A stretch of DNA of 64,000 bases from Roseococcus sp. SYP-B2431 (GCF_004336745.1 NZ_SJXD01000027.1:186001-250000); one strand, 5' to 3'. Counted from the stretch's first letter, positions 48,312 to 58,021 are shown. Notes: generated by a model from the letters alone, not told the origin. Translations and numbers: made by a program.

Positions 48312-48991
48312 AACACGGTCCTCGCATCGGGAGCGGTGAGCGCGGCGAGCACCATCTTCCGGCTGGCCGAGACCTGTTCATGCATGATCCGCGCGGCCTC
48401 CTCGGCACGGCCGAGCGCCAGCGCCTCCACCAGCACGTGGTGCTCATGCGCCATCTCGCCGGTGCGGTCGCGCGGGCGGAGGCCGAGCACCAGCATGCGC
48501 GTGCTCTCGTCGAGTAGCCGGTCGAGCTGGCGGGCGAGGCGGGCATTGCCGGCCAGCTCGGCGATGGCGACGTGGAAGGCCTTGTTGGCGTCCAGGAAGC
48601 GCATGGCGCTGTCCTCGTCGGCGCAGTCGTAGCCCTCGGCGCAGACGGCATCGAGGCGGGCCAGGATCTGCGCGTCCACCCGGCCGGCGGCCCGGCGCGC
48701 CGCCTCGGGCTCGAGCATCAGGCGGAGGTCGAAGACCTCATGGATGTCGCGGATGGTGACGAGGCTGACCATCCAGCCGCGGCGCGGGACGGCGATGACC
48801 AGCCCCTCCTCGGCGAGGCGGGCCAGCGCCGCGCGGACCGGCGCCTTGCCGAGCTCCAGATGCTGGGCGACCGCACCCTCGGAGACCGTCTCGCCGGGGG
48901 CCAGGCGGGCGGTGAGAATGTCGCGACGCAGCTCCGCGACGGCGCGCTCCGTCAGGGAGGGCGGGGCTTCGATGGGGGTCAGCAGCGACAT
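48308..48991 (-). CDS. GntR-family regulator with FCD domain
   Basis: 227 residues. Winged helix-turn-helix at about residues 10-75 (TERAVAELRRDILTARLAPG, VAQHLELGKAPVRAALARLA), then an all-helical FCD ligand domain with DLRLMLEPEAARRAA and the His residues of the metal site (HVAIAEL, HEHHVLVEAL). FadR/FCD members usually respond to small organic acids and repress neighbours. It heads the unit with the dioxygenase and DMT genes and faces away from the Bug-type gene upstream, so it may control either. Confidence 0.87.
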   Translation of the reverse strand: MSLLTPIEAPPSLTERAVAELRRDILTARLAPGETVSEGAVAQHLELGKAPVRAALARLAEEGLVIAVPRRGWMVSLVTIRDIHEVFDLRLMLEPEAARRAAGRVDAQILARLDAVCAEGYDCADEDSAMRFLDANKAFHVAIAELAGNARLARQLDRLLDESTRMLVLGLRPRDRTGEMAHEHHVLVEALALGRAEEAARIMHEQVSASRKMVLAALTAPDARTVL

Positions 48992-49101
48992 TCGTCTGGA
49001 ACCGTCCGTAACATGTCACTGCAAGTTCTACGGTGAGTACCTGTGGTTCCGCAAGCAGAAACAGCGGAAAACCGGGCCGGAGTCACCGGCCCGGCTGGAC
49101 T

Positions 49102-50082
49102 TCAGTCCACCGAGGCGCCGGACCGGCGGACGATCGCGCCCCAGCTCTCGACGTCGCGGCGCTGGATCTCGGCGAAGCCCTCAGGCGTGTAGACGGGCGG
49201 CAGGCCGATGCCCTGGTTCTCGGTCAGCCACTTGGCGAATTCGGGATCGCGCAGGACGGTGGTGAAGGCGGCCGAGAGCTTACCCAGGATCGCCGCCGGC
49301 AGATTGGCCGGGCCGAACATGCCGTACCAGGTCGTGCTGACGAAGCCCGGCAGGCTGCAGGCCTCGGCCACGGTGGGGACATCGGGGAGGACGGCCATGC
49401 GCTCCGCGGTGGTGACGCCGAGCCCCCTCACCTGACCCTGCCGCATCGCGCCCATGGCGGGGCCGGACTGGTTCAGGAAAAAGTCCACGTCGCCCGCGAG
49501 CAGCGCCGTCTGCGCGCCGGGCTGGCCGCGATAGGGGATATGCGTGACGTCGATACCGGCGGCCATGGCGAATTGCGCGCCGGCGAGATGCGTCGAGGCG
49601 CCATTGCCGGTCGAGGCATAGTTCAGCCGGCCGGGATTGGCGCGCGCGAAGCGCAGCAGCGCCGCGCAGTCGGTGAATTCGGGACGGCGCTCGGGGCTCA
49701 CCGTCAGGATATTGGGCACGTCCCCGAGATGGGCGATCGGCGTGAAGTCGCGGATCACGTGAAACGGCAGCGTGCGGTAGAGCGTCTGGTTGATGGCATG
49801 CGTGCCGGCCGTGCCGAAGTAGAGCGTGTAGCCGTCCGGCCGCGACTTCGCGACGAAGTCCGATCCGATATTGCCCCCGGCGCCGGTGCGGTTGTCGGCC
49901 AGGACCGTCACGCCCAGGACGCGGCCCAGCGGCTCGAGCATGCGGCGGACGTAGATGTCGATGCCGGAGCCGTTGGGAAAGCCGCTGTAGATCGTGATCG
50001 GGCGGTTGGGAAAGGCGGCGTCCTGGGCCATGGCGGCCACGGGCGCAGCGAATGGCAGGGCGAGCAGGGAGCGGCGGAGCAT
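49102..50082 (-). CDS. Bug-family (TctC-like) solute-binding protein, orphan
   Basis: 326 residues from ATG 50082 with signal MLRRSLLALPFAAPVAAMAQ. The mature protein starts FPNRPITIYSGFPNGSGIDI and has the Bug features VLADNRTGAGGNIGSDFVAK, GYTLYFGTAGTHAINQTLYR and SRPDG. Bug proteins bind carboxylates or nicotinate-like compounds for tripartite tricarboxylate transporters or for sensing. No tctA/tctB genes are near, as usual in genomes with many Bug paralogues. It lies 110 bp upstream of the GntR gene on the same strand. Confidence 0.88.
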   Translation of the reverse strand: MLRRSLLALPFAAPVAAMAQDAAFPNRPITIYSGFPNGSGIDIYVRRMLEPLGRVLGVTVLADNRTGAGGNIGSDFVAKSRPDGYTLYFGTAGTHAINQTLYRTLPFHVIRDFTPIAHLGDVPNILTVSPERRPEFTDCAALLRFARANPGRLNYASTGNGASTHLAGAQFAMAAGIDVTHIPYRGQPGAQTALLAGDVDFFLNQSGPAMGAMRQGQVRGLGVTTAERMAVLPDVPTVAEACSLPGFVSTTWYGMFGPANLPAAILGKLSAAFTTVLRDPEFAKWLTENQGIGLPPVYTPEGFAEIQRRDVESWGAIVRRSGASVD

Positions 50083-50255
50083 GGGCAGGTTCTCCAGAAT
50101 GTGAGGTCGCGCGCAATCTAGGGGGGGACAGGAGCGAGGGAAATCATGACGGCGACGATCAAGCGGAGCGGCAGATCCATCCATGGCGCTCCCCTCGGCA
50201 TCCTGATGCTGGAGGCCCGCTTTCCGCGCATTCCCGATACGGTGTCGGGCGCGCA

Positions 50256-50555
50256 TCAGCGCGGCTTGGGCCCAGGCGGAGCTCGCGAGCCGTCCAGGTA
50301 GATCTGCGGCACGATATTCGGCCAGGGCGTCTGGGGATCGTTGGGCCGACAGTCCGGCCTGAGCGCGCCGCAATCCCAGCGATGCGCGTCCGGCCGGCCG
50401 CTGAACTGCGCGCCCTGCTCGAAGCGGCAGCGGCAGAGGCGGCCGTCGAAACAGGCGGTCATGCCCTCGCGCAGGCCGTTGCAGACCGGCACCTGCGCTG
50501 CGGCGGGAACGGCCCGTATCGGCAAGACCAGCAGCAGGACCAGCAGCGCGCGCAT
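50256..50555 (-). CDS. Small exported Cys-containing hypothetical protein
   Basis: 99 residues from ATG 50555 (an ATG at 50576 adds seven). A Sec signal MRALLVLLLVLPIRAVPAAA, then a short mature region with six cysteines (VPVCNGLREGMTACFDGRLC, RCRF, WDCGALRPDCRP) that could form disulfides in the periplasm. I do not recognise a family. It lies between the cold-shock gene terminator and the Bug-type gene. Codon use is normal for the window, which supports a real gene. Confidence 0.55.
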   Translation of the reverse strand: MRALLVLLLVLPIRAVPAAAQVPVCNGLREGMTACFDGRLCRCRFEQGAQFSGRPDAHRWDCGALRPDCRPNDPQTPWPNIVPQIYLDGSRAPPGPKPR

Positions 50556-50584
50556 GCCGCCATGCTGCGCGCCCACCTCTTAAT

Positions 50585-50622
50585 CAAAGAAAAAGGCCCC
50601 GGACGTTTCAGTCCGAGGCCCC
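50585..50622 (-). terminator. Intrinsic terminator of the cold-shock gene
   Basis: On the minus strand GGCCTCGGAC, loop TGAAAC, GTCCGGGGCC form a 10-bp stem with one mismatch, followed directly by TTTTTCTTT. It lies 26 bp after the stop of the cold-shock protein gene. This is the clearest Rho-independent terminator in the window. Confidence 0.8.
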
Positions 50623-50647
50623 CGAAAGCCGTGCCGGGAGGCAGGGC

Positions 50648-51430
50648 TTACTTCATGCCGACAGCCTGCCGGCCACGCTGGCCGTCACGCACGTCGAGCG
50701 AGACCTTCTCGCCCTGCGCGAGATCGGTGCGGCCCGCGCGCGTCAGGACGGAGGAGTGCAGGAACACGTCCTGGCCGCCATCCTCGGGGGTGACGAAGCC
50801 GAAGCCGCGCACCTGGTCGAACCACTTCACGGTGCCGTTCAGCGGATAGACGGGGCCGGTGCCCTCGTCGAAGTTCCGTCGGGGGCCGCGATCGCCGCCG
50901 CCACCGAAGCCGCCGGGGCCGCGCGGGGCGCCGAAGCCGCCACCGCCACCCGGGGGGCCACCGAAGTCGCGCCGGGGCGGACGATCGCCGAAGCCGCCGG
51001 GAGCGCCGAAGTCGCGCCGCGGCGGGCCACGGTCGCCGAAGCCGCCGGGAGCGCCGAAATCGCGCCGCGGAGGACGATCGCCGAAGCCACCGCCGCCGCC
51101 CGGGCCGCCAAAGTCGCGCCGGGGGGGACGATCGCCGAAGCCGCCGCGGGCACCGCCGCCGCCACCCGGACCGCGCTTCAGCTCGGTGATGCGGGTGACG
51201 AGCCGGCGACCCTGACGGTCGGAGCCGATCTCACATACGAGGATGTCGTCGGTGTCGGGCTGGTCGATCCCGGCTTCGGTCAAAGCCGAAGCGTGGAAGA
51301 ACACGTCCTGCCCGTCCGGGCCAAGCACAAAGCCGAAGCCCTTGCGGCCGTTGTACCACTTGACCTTGGCCTCGATCAGGCCGGTGTCGCCGCCCTCAGG
51401 CGCATAATCGTCAGACACGTCTCTCTTCAA
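50648..51430 (-). CDS. Double cold-shock-domain protein with Gly/Arg-rich repeat linker
   Basis: 260 residues. The first CSD (about 18-85) has KVKWYNGRKGFGFVLGPDG and DVFFHASAL; the second (about 192-260) has GTVKWFDQVRGFGFVTPEDG and DVFLHSSVL, so both RNP1 and RNP2 aromatics are kept. Between them about 100 residues consist of repeats of FGDRPPRRDFG with Gly-rich spacers, like eukaryotic RGG boxes. Two-CSD proteins are typical of alphaproteobacteria; this linker is unusually long and regular. Likely an RNA chaperone. A strong intrinsic terminator follows. Confidence 0.87.
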   Translation of the reverse strand: MKRDVSDDYAPEGGDTGLIEAKVKWYNGRKGFGFVLGPDGQDVFFHASALTEAGIDQPDTDDILVCEIGSDRQGRRLVTRITELKRGPGGGGGARGGFGDRPPRRDFGGPGGGGGFGDRPPRRDFGAPGGFGDRGPPRRDFGAPGGFGDRPPRRDFGGPPGGGGGFGAPRGPGGFGGGGDRGPRRNFDEGTGPVYPLNGTVKWFDQVRGFGFVTPEDGGQDVFLHSSVLTRAGRTDLAQGEKVSLDVRDGQRGRQAVGMK

Positions 51431-51514
51431 TCCACGCTAGTGTTCTCGGCCGAACGGGATGCTGGGCGAGTGATTCAGCATGGCACCCCTCTCGACATAA
51501 TGCACGCGAAAACA

Positions 51515-52825
51515 TCAAGCGAAACGACGGGGCGAATAGGGTCCGGGCGGCACCGGGGGGGGCGCGTCGGTGAGCAGGGCGACGGCCAGTTCCGCACTGC
51601 GCGGCGCCGCGACGAGGCCGACATGGCCGTGGCCGAAGCAGTGGAGGATGTCCCCGCTGGCCGAGGACTTGCCGATACAGGGCAGTCCGTCCGGCATGGA
51701 GGGGCGGTGGCCCATCCAGACCTTGATCCGCTCGGCCGGGATTTCCCGGGGCAGGCCGGGGAAGCTGCGCAGCAGGTGGTCGCGCAGGATCTCGGCGCGT
51801 CTCCAGTTGGGCGCGGCCTCCAGCCCGGCGATCTCGACCTGGCCGGCCACGCGGAGGCCGGCCTCGGTCATGGTGAGGCTCATCTTGCCGTCCGAGGGCA
51901 TCATGGGCGTGCGCGGCCCGGCCTCGGGATCGGCGATGACGGCGTGGTAGCCGCGCTCCGTCTCCAGCGGCAGCGTGTCGCCGGCCTCGCGGGCCAGCGC
52001 CCTGGAATAGGCACCGGCGGAGATGACGGCGCGGTCGGCCGCCACCTCGCCCTGGTCGGTCGTGACGGCCTTGAGGCGGCCGGCCTCGATACGGAAGCCG
52101 GTGGCGCGGGCCTTGACGCGCCTCATGCCCTGCGCCTCGGCCAAGGCGACGAGGGCGGCGACATAGGCGCCCGGATCGCGGCAATGGCCGCCTTCCTCGA
52201 CCAGCAGCGCGAACTTGTACCGCCGGTCGAGATCGGGCTCGCGCTGGCGAAGCTCGTCCTCGTCGATCTCCAGCCATGTCACGCCGGTCTGCGCGCGGAT
52301 GCGCCAGGCCAGCGCCTCGGCCTCGAAGGCCGCGCGGTCGGGGAAGACGTAGAGCAGCCCGCGCCGCTCCACGAGATGGCCGACGCCGGCCTCCTCGGCC
52401 AGCGCCGCATGCAGCTCCGGCGCGCCGGCGACGAGCGCCCGGAGGGCATGGCCGGTCCTCAGCACCTTGGCCTCGGTCCAGCCCGAGAGCAGGTAGCGGA
52501 CCAGCCAGGGCGCGACCTTGGGGAAGTACGACCAGCGGATGGCCAGCGGCCCGAGCGGGTCGGAGAGGAACTTCGGCACCTTCTTCCAGAGGCCCGGAAG
52601 CGCGGGCGGGACCGTGCTGGAGGGGCTGAGCCAGCAGCCATTGCCGTAGCTGGCCGCCTGCTCGCCACCCGGCGCGGCCGGCTCGACGAGGGTGACCTCG
52701 AAGCCCGCGCGCTGGGCCGCCAGCGCCGTGCAGGCGCCGACGATGCCGCCGCCGAGGATCGCGAGCCGGCCCCGGCCGCCGGAGGGCGAGGACGGGAGGC
52801 GGGCGTCGATCGCGAAGCCGCTCAT
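51515..52825 (-). CDS. DadA-type FAD-dependent D-amino acid dehydrogenase/oxidase
   Basis: 436 residues. FAD-binding AILGGGIVGACTALAAQRAG, then EQAASYGNGCWLSPSS, the DAO-type VISAGAYSRALAREAGDTLP and the C-terminal FGHGHVGLVAAPRSAELAVA. Family members oxidise D-amino acids, sarcosine or related amines and pass electrons to quinone or oxygen. Its ATG overlaps the stop of the HpxZ-like gene (ATGA), so they act together. A specific dadA symbol is not given because neighbours such as an alanine racemase are missing. Confidence 0.82.
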   Translation of the reverse strand: MSGFAIDARLPSSPSGGRGRLAILGGGIVGACTALAAQRAGFEVTLVEPAAPGGEQAASYGNGCWLSPSSTVPPALPGLWKKVPKFLSDPLGPLAIRWSYFPKVAPWLVRYLLSGWTEAKVLRTGHALRALVAGAPELHAALAEEAGVGHLVERRGLLYVFPDRAAFEAEALAWRIRAQTGVTWLEIDEDELRQREPDLDRRYKFALLVEEGGHCRDPGAYVAALVALAEAQGMRRVKARATGFRIEAGRLKAVTTDQGEVAADRAVISAGAYSRALAREAGDTLPLETERGYHAVIADPEAGPRTPMMPSDGKMSLTMTEAGLRVAGQVEIAGLEAAPNWRRAEILRDHLLRSFPGLPREIPAERIKVWMGHRPSMPDGLPCIGKSSASGDILHCFGHGHVGLVAAPRSAELAVALLTDAPPPVPPGPYSPRRFA

Positions 52826-53217
52826 ACCCGGCCCGGGTCCTGGCCCGCGAGGAGGGAGACATGCGCCGAGACCACGCGCCAGCCGATCTCCGGCAGCCGC
52901 ACCATGATCTTCGTCTCCCGCCCGATCAGCCCCGTGCCGATTCGCTCGTATTCCAGGTGCGTGCAGGCGAAGTCCTGGCCGAACGCGGTGATATGCACCT
53001 TCTTCTGCACCCGCTTCGCATAGGCCTTCACGCTGCCGCGAAAGGCGCGGATGGCGTCGATTCCGTACAGGATCTCCGTGATGCCGAAGCGCACGGTCCG
53101 CGCATCGCCCCAGAAGATGCCGTCGAGCACCTCCGTGCGGTTGTTCATCAGCGCATCCTCGTAGCGATCGAAGACGGCGCGGGCTTCGGCGATGACGCCG
53201 GGATCATCAAGCTGCAT
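52822..53217 (-). CDS. HpxZ/AtzH-like NTF2-fold protein
   Basis: 131 residues from ATG 53217. FDRYEDALMNNRTEVLDGIF, RFGITEILYGIDAIRAFR and GRETKIMVRLPEIGWRVVSA match the oxalurate catabolism protein HpxZ/AtzH group (DUF3225, SnoaL-like cone fold). In Klebsiella HpxZ is coded with oxalurate genes; AtzH is a 1,3-dicarboxyurea amidohydrolase partner in cyanuric acid breakdown. Here the partner is a DadA-like oxidase, so the substrate may be a ureido or amide compound. It is divergent from the small lipoprotein gene by 45 bp. Confidence 0.75.
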   Translation of the reverse strand: MQLDDPGVIAEARAVFDRYEDALMNNRTEVLDGIFWGDARTVRFGITEILYGIDAIRAFRGSVKAYAKRVQKKVHITAFGQDFACTHLEYERIGTGLIGRETKIMVRLPEIGWRVVSAHVSLLAGQDPGRV

Positions 53218-53262
53218 GGCCTGGATGCTTGCCCGGCCTCCCGTGGCGCGCAAGCATCAGCC

Positions 53263-53673
53263 ATGCGCATTCTCCCGGCCGCCTTATCCGCCCTCCTGCT
53301 GGCCGGCTGCTCGACCGCCCGGGCACCGGCCACGCCGGGGGCCGAATCCGATCCGAGGAGCCTGCTCGCCACGCCGCTCGCGCAGACCCTGGGCGCCGAG
53401 GAGGCCGGCCGCATCCGCGCGATGGCCGAGGCGAACGGCATGCTCGCCCACTGTCGGCTGCGCTGGGAGGGGTATTTCGGCCGCATGACGACGCAGCAAC
53501 GCGACCTCAACCGGTCCGAGGCGGAGATCCAGCGGATCGCGGTCTGGCACGGCTATTGGCTGGGATCGACCCGCCGCGCGGCGGACCGCGACCAGATCGC
53601 CTGCCCGGCCGAACTCCTGACCTCCCTGCGCGAGCGCGCGGAGGGGCTCCTGCGCCTGGCTCCCGCGCCCTGA
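53263..53673 (+). CDS. Small hypothetical lipoprotein
   Basis: 136 residues with signal MRILPAALSALLLAGCSTAR and lipobox Cys at about 16. The mature part is mainly helical (GAEEAGRIRAMAEANGMLAH, WEGYFGRMTTQQRDLNRSEA) with a Cys pair that could form a disulfide. I do not recognise the family. It is convergent with the coxM-like gene, whose stop lies 8 bp away. Confidence 0.65.
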   Translation: MRILPAALSALLLAGCSTARAPATPGAESDPRSLLATPLAQTLGAEEAGRIRAMAEANGMLAHCRLRWEGYFGRMTTQQRDLNRSEAEIQRIAVWHGYWLGSTRRAADRDQIACPAELLTSLRERAEGLLRLAPAP

Positions 53674-53680
53674 GCGGGCT

Positions 53681-54475
53681 TCAGCCCGCTGAGGCGACCG
53701 CGCGCTTGGCCATCACCGTCACGAGATGGGCGCGGTATTCGGCGCTCCCATGGATGTCGCCGTTCATGCCTTCCGGATTCTGCTTCACCCCGGCCACCGC
53801 CTCCGGTGACCAGGAGCCGGCAAGCGCCGCCTCCATCTCTCCCTGGCGGAAGACGCAAGGGCCCGCGCCGTTGATGGCGACCCGGATGCCCTGCGGCCCC
53901 TTCGAGACGAAGGCGCCGGCCATGACGTAGCGGCTCGCCGGGTTGCGCATCTTGGCGTAGCCCGCCTTCTCGGGGATCGGGAACTTGATCGCGACCAGCA
54001 GCTCGTCCGTCTCGAGGGCGGTGGTGAACATGCCGAGGAAGAACTCGTCGGCCGGGATTTCGCGCTTGCTGGTGACGACCGTGGCGCCGAGGCCGAGCAC
54101 CGCGGCGGGATAGTCCGCCGCCGGGTCGTTGTTCGAGACGGAGCCGCCGAGCGTGCCGCGGTTGCGCACCTGGGTGTCGCCGATATGGGCGGCCATCTGC
54201 GCCAAGGCGGGGATGGCAGCCTTCACCTCGGCGCTCGTCTCCACTTCGACATGCTTCGTCAGCGCGCCGATGACAAGCGTGTTCCCCTCGCGCCGGATGC
54301 CGCGCATTTCGCCGATGCCGGTGAGGTCGACGACGGTTGTCGGCTTGTTCAGCCGGTGCTTCAGCGCGGGCAGCAGCGTCTGGCCGCCGGAGATGAACTT
54401 CGCGTCGGGGTCTGCCGCCAGGAGCTTGGTGGCGTCGGCGACGGAGGAGGGCTTCGTGTAGGTAAAGTCGTACAT
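53681..54475 (-). CDS. Molybdenum hydroxylase FAD subunit (CoxM/CutM type)
   Basis: 264 residues. The FAD-binding motifs SGGQTLLPALKHRLNKPTTV (about 31-50) and IGDTQVRNRGTLGGSVSNND (TLGGSVSN, about 105-112) are intact, followed by the CO dehydrogenase flavoprotein C-terminal domain. It passes electrons from the Fe-S subunit to an acceptor. It is third in the S-L-M order after the small and large subunits. The substrate depends on the large subunit and is not known. Confidence 0.88.
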   Translation of the reverse strand: MYDFTYTKPSSVADATKLLAADPDAKFISGGQTLLPALKHRLNKPTTVVDLTGIGEMRGIRREGNTLVIGALTKHVEVETSAEVKAAIPALAQMAAHIGDTQVRNRGTLGGSVSNNDPAADYPAAVLGLGATVVTSKREIPADEFFLGMFTTALETDELLVAIKFPIPEKAGYAKMRNPASRYVMAGAFVSKGPQGIRVAINGAGPCVFRQGEMEAALAGSWSPEAVAGVKQNPEGMNGDIHGSAEYRAHLVTVMAKRAVASAG

Positions 54476-54558
54476 GATCTTGTCACTCCTTGTGTCGTGA
54501 CGCCGGCCGATTCACGCCTCCGGGCAGTTGCGCTCCGGCGATCGGATGGTCGGCTCCC

Positions 54559-56946
54559 TCAGTGCGTGCTGCCGTGGATGATGGACCAGATTTTGGGGGC
54601 TGTCGCCGGCATCTCGACGTGATTCACGCCGAACTCCCGCAGCGCGTCGACCACCGCGTTGATCACCGCCGGCGGCGAGCCAATCGCCCCCACCTCGCCG
54701 CAGCCCTTCACGCCAAGCGGGTTGTGCGTGCAGAGCGTGGTGTGGGTGGCGACGCTGACCGGCGCCAGGTCGTCCGCGCGGGGCATCGCATAGTCCATCA
54801 TGGAGGCGCTGATGAGCTGGCCGGAGCTGTCGTAGACGCAGTTCTCCAGCAGCGCCTGGCCCACCCCCTGCGCCACGCCGCCCTGCACCTGGCCCTCGAC
54901 GATCATGGGATTCACCACGCGGCCGACATCGTCCACGGCGGTGAAGTTGAGCAGGTGGACCTGCCCCGTCTCCCTCTCGATCTCCACCTCGGCGATGTGG
55001 CAGCCGCCGGGATAGGTGAAGTTCTTGGGGTCGTAGAAGGCGGTCTCCTCCAGCCCGGGCTCCAGCTCGTCATGCGGGAAGTTGTGCGGCACGTAGGCGG
55101 CGAGGCTGATCTCGGCCAGGGCCTTGGTCCTGTCGGTGCCGGCGACGCGGAAGGTGCCCCCCTTCTCGCCTCTTGGGTCGAACTCGATGTCCTCGACGGA
55201 GGCCTCCATCAGATGCGCGGCGATGCGCTTGCCCTTGGCGATGATCTTGTCCATCGCCTTGTCCATGGCCGAGCCGCCCACGGCCAGCGAGCGGCTGCCA
55301 TAGGTGCCCATGCCGAAGGGCACCTTGCCCGTGTCGCCATGCACGATGTCGACCTGCGCGACGGGCACGCCGAGCTTGTCGCAGACGAGCTGCGCGAAGG
55401 TCGTCTCGTGCCCCTGCCCATGGCTGTGCGCGCCGGTCAGCACGGTGATGCTCCCCGTCGGATGCACGCGGATGGTGCCGACCTCGTAGAGCCCTGCCCG
55501 CGCGCCGAGCGAGCCGACCACCGCCGAGGGCGCAATGCCGCAGGCCTCCAGATAGGTCGAGATGCCGATGCCGCGCAGCTTTCCGCGCGATGCCGATTCC
55601 GCGCGCCGCGCCTCGAAACCGGCCCAGTCGGCCGTCTCCAGCGCCTGGTTGAGCGTCGAGACATAGTCGCCGCTGTCATATTCCAGCGCCACGGGCGTCT
55701 GATAGGGGAAGGCGCTGGTGGCGATGAAGTTCCGGCGGCGCAGCTCGACCTTGTCGAAGCCGCACTGCCTCGCCGCCACATCCACCAGCCGCTCCAGCAG
55801 ATAGGTGGCCTCCGGCCGCCCCGCCCCGCGATAGGCATCGACGGGCACGGTGTGGGTGAAGACGGCCTGGACCTCAGCATAGATGGCGGGCGTCGAATAC
55901 ACGCCGGCCAGCAGCGTCGCGTAGAGATAGGTCGGCACGCAGGGCGCGAAGGTGGAAAGATAGGCGCCCATATTGGCCTGGGTGTGCACGCGCAGGCCGA
56001 GGAAGGTGCCGTCCTTGTCCAGCGCCAGCTCCGCGCGCGACACATGGTCGCGGCCATGGGCGTCGGACATGAAGGCTTCGGTCCGGTCGGCCGTCCATTT
56101 CACCGGACGGCCGAGCTTCGCCGCGGCCCAGGTGACGATGGCCTCCTCGGCGTAATGGTAGATCTTGCTGCCGAAACCGCCGCCGACATCGGGCGCGACG
56201 ACGCGCAGCTTGCTCTCGGGAATCTGCAGCACGAAGGCGCCCATCAGCAGGCGGATCACATGCGGGTTCTGGCTGGTGGTGAAGAGCGTGTGCTCGCCCG
56301 TGGTCGTGTCGTAGTCGCCGACGGCGGAGCGCGGCTCCATGGCATTGGGGACGAGGCGGTTGTTCGTCGTCTCGAAGACCACGTGATGCGCGGCCTTCGC
56401 GAAGGCGGCGTCCGTCGCCGCCTTGTCGCCGATATGCCAGTCGTAGCAGAGGTTGCCGGCCACATCGTCATGCACGCACGGCGCAGCGCCGGCCAGGGCG
56501 GCGGTGGTGCCGGTGACGGCGGGCAGCGGCTCCACGTCCAGGACGATCGCCTCGCCGGCATCCCGCGCCTGGCTGCGCGTCTCGGCGATCACGACGGCGA
56601 TGGGGTCGCCCACGTGGCGCACCTTGCCCTCGGCGAGGACGGGGTGCTTCGGCTCCGCCATGGGCGTGCCGTCCTTGTTGTGGATCTGCCAGCCGCAGGG
56701 AATGCCGCCGATGCCGGTCATGTCGGCGCTGGTGTAGATGGCGACGACGCCAGGCATCTTTGACGCGGCCGTGGTGTCGATCGAATTGATGCGCGCATGG
56801 GCGTATTGGCTGCGGAGGATCCAGGCATGGGCCTGGCCGGGACGGTTGATGTCGTCCACATACTGGCCGCGGCCGGAGAGGAAGCGGAGGTCCTCCTTGC
56901 GCTTGACGCTGGCGCCGATGCCCTCGAACGGCAGGACTGCGTTCAT
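54559..56946 (-). CDS. Molybdenum hydroxylase large subunit (form II CoxL-like)
   Basis: 795 residues of the xanthine oxidase family. The loop that in true CO dehydrogenase reads AYxCSFR is here [14 protein letters not shown] (about 369-382), so the catalytic Cys for the Cu site is missing and CO oxidation is unlikely. [23 protein letters not shown] and the C-terminal [20 protein letters not shown] bind the cofactor. Form II enzymes oxidise aldehydes, N-heterocycles or unknown substrates. A hairpin repeat separates it from the small subunit gene upstream. Confidence 0.88.
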   Translation of the reverse strand: MNAVLPFEGIGASVKRKEDLRFLSGRGQYVDDINRPGQAHAWILRSQYAHARINSIDTTAASKMPGVVAIYTSADMTGIGGIPCGWQIHNKDGTPMAEPKHPVLAEGKVRHVGDPIAVVIAETRSQARDAGEAIVLDVEPLPAVTGTTAALAGAAPCVHDDVAGNLCYDWHIGDKAATDAAFAKAAHHVVFETTNNRLVPNAMEPRSAVGDYDTTTGEHTLFTTSQNPHVIRLLMGAFVLQIPESKLRVVAPDVGGGFGSKIYHYAEEAIVTWAAAKLGRPVKWTADRTEAFMSDAHGRDHVSRAELALDKDGTFLGLRVHTQANMGAYLSTFAPCVPTYLYATLLAGVYSTPAIYAEVQAVFTHTVPVDAYRGAGRPEATYLLERLVDVAARQCGFDKVELRRRNFIATSAFPYQTPVALEYDSGDYVSTLNQALETADWAGFEARRAESASRGKLRGIGISTYLEACGIAPSAVVGSLGARAGLYEVGTIRVHPTGSITVLTGAHSHGQGHETTFAQLVCDKLGVPVAQVDIVHGDTGKVPFGMGTYGSRSLAVGGSAMDKAMDKIIAKGKRIAAHLMEASVEDIEFDPRGEKGGTFRVAGTDRTKALAEISLAAYVPHNFPHDELEPGLEETAFYDPKNFTYPGGCHIAEVEIERETGQVHLLNFTAVDDVGRVVNPMIVEGQVQGGVAQGVGQALLENCVYDSSGQLISASMMDYAMPRADDLAPVSVATHTTLCTHNPLGVKGCGEVGAIGSPPAVINAVVDALREFGVNHVEMPATAPKIWSIIHGSTH

Positions 56947-56983
56947 GGCCTTCTCCCTGTTTCGTGACTTTCCGCCACTTGTT

Positions 56984-57075
56984 TTCGAGGGGCTTTGCCC
57001 CTCGAGCGTCCCATTGAGTCCAAGGGTCCAGGGCCAAAAGCCCTGGCGGGGGTCCAGGGGGCGGAGCCCCTTGGC
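56984..57075 (-). repeat. GC-rich multi-hairpin intergenic repeat, copy 2
   Basis: The region between the Fe-S and large subunit genes contains a stem GAGGGGC/GCCCCTC (about 56987-57003), a 7-bp stem at 57028-57034/57040-57046 and GGGGC/GCCCC at 57058-57062/57066-57070. Bases 57021-57053 and 57056-57070 are exact reverse complements of 7164-7196 and 7147-7161. In both places the element follows a stop codon in the reading direction. It may reduce downstream expression or set subunit ratios. Confidence 0.75.
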
Positions 57076-57077
57076 CT

Positions 57078-57581
<504 letters not shown>

Positions 57582-57712
57582 CGCGCACTCTCCCCTGGTT
57601 GTACCGTGCCGCCGAAAGGTCGCGCTCAGAAGGCGCGTCGTCAAGCGTTACGGGTTGCGCCGTGTCGCGGGATTCGGACCTCCGGCGCGGGCGCGCCTTC
57701 GGCCATCCCGCT

Positions 57713-58015
57713 TCAGGGCGGCAGTTCCTGCTCCAAGGTGAGGCGCCGGCCCCGGGTGACAAGGGTCAGGATGCCGAGGATCAGCGCGCCCAACGGCCAG
57801 ACCGTCCAGATGCCGAAGGCCAGGAGCGCGCCGAACAGCCCTGCCCCGGCCGCCACATCGGGATCCTCGGAGGCGACGTAGGGAATCACGACGGCGCAAT
57901 TGGCCAGGGAGAGCACGAGCATCAGCAGGTTGAAGCCGATGAACAGCCATTTGCAGAAGCGCCCGAAGGCGCTGCGCGGCGCCCGGGCGACGAAGGTGAC
58001 GCGTCGCCCGGACAT
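57713..58015 (-). CDS. Small hypothetical membrane protein
   Basis: 100 residues with two membrane helices (LFIGFNLLMLVLSLANCAVV, about 24-43, and GLFGALLAFGIWTVWPLGAL, about 59-78) and a basic N terminus. I do not recognise the family. It lies 7 bp downstream of the dipeptide ATPase gene stop on the same strand, so it may be a small subunit of that unit or an independent gene. Confidence 0.6.
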   Translation of the reverse strand: MSGRRVTFVARAPRSAFGRFCKWLFIGFNLLMLVLSLANCAVVIPYVASEDPDVAAGAGLFGALLAFGIWTVWPLGALILGILTLVTRGRRLTLEQELPP

Positions 58016-58021
58016 GGGGCC

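Noticed and set aside
50860-51170. CRISPR-like periodic repeat
   Set aside because: The periodicity is protein-coding (FGDRPPRRDFG repeats) with uneven unit length and no spacers.
50859-51215. Plus-strand Pro/Arg-rich frame opposite the cold-shock linker
   Set aside because: It is the reverse reading of the Gly/Arg repeats and only mirrors their periodicity.
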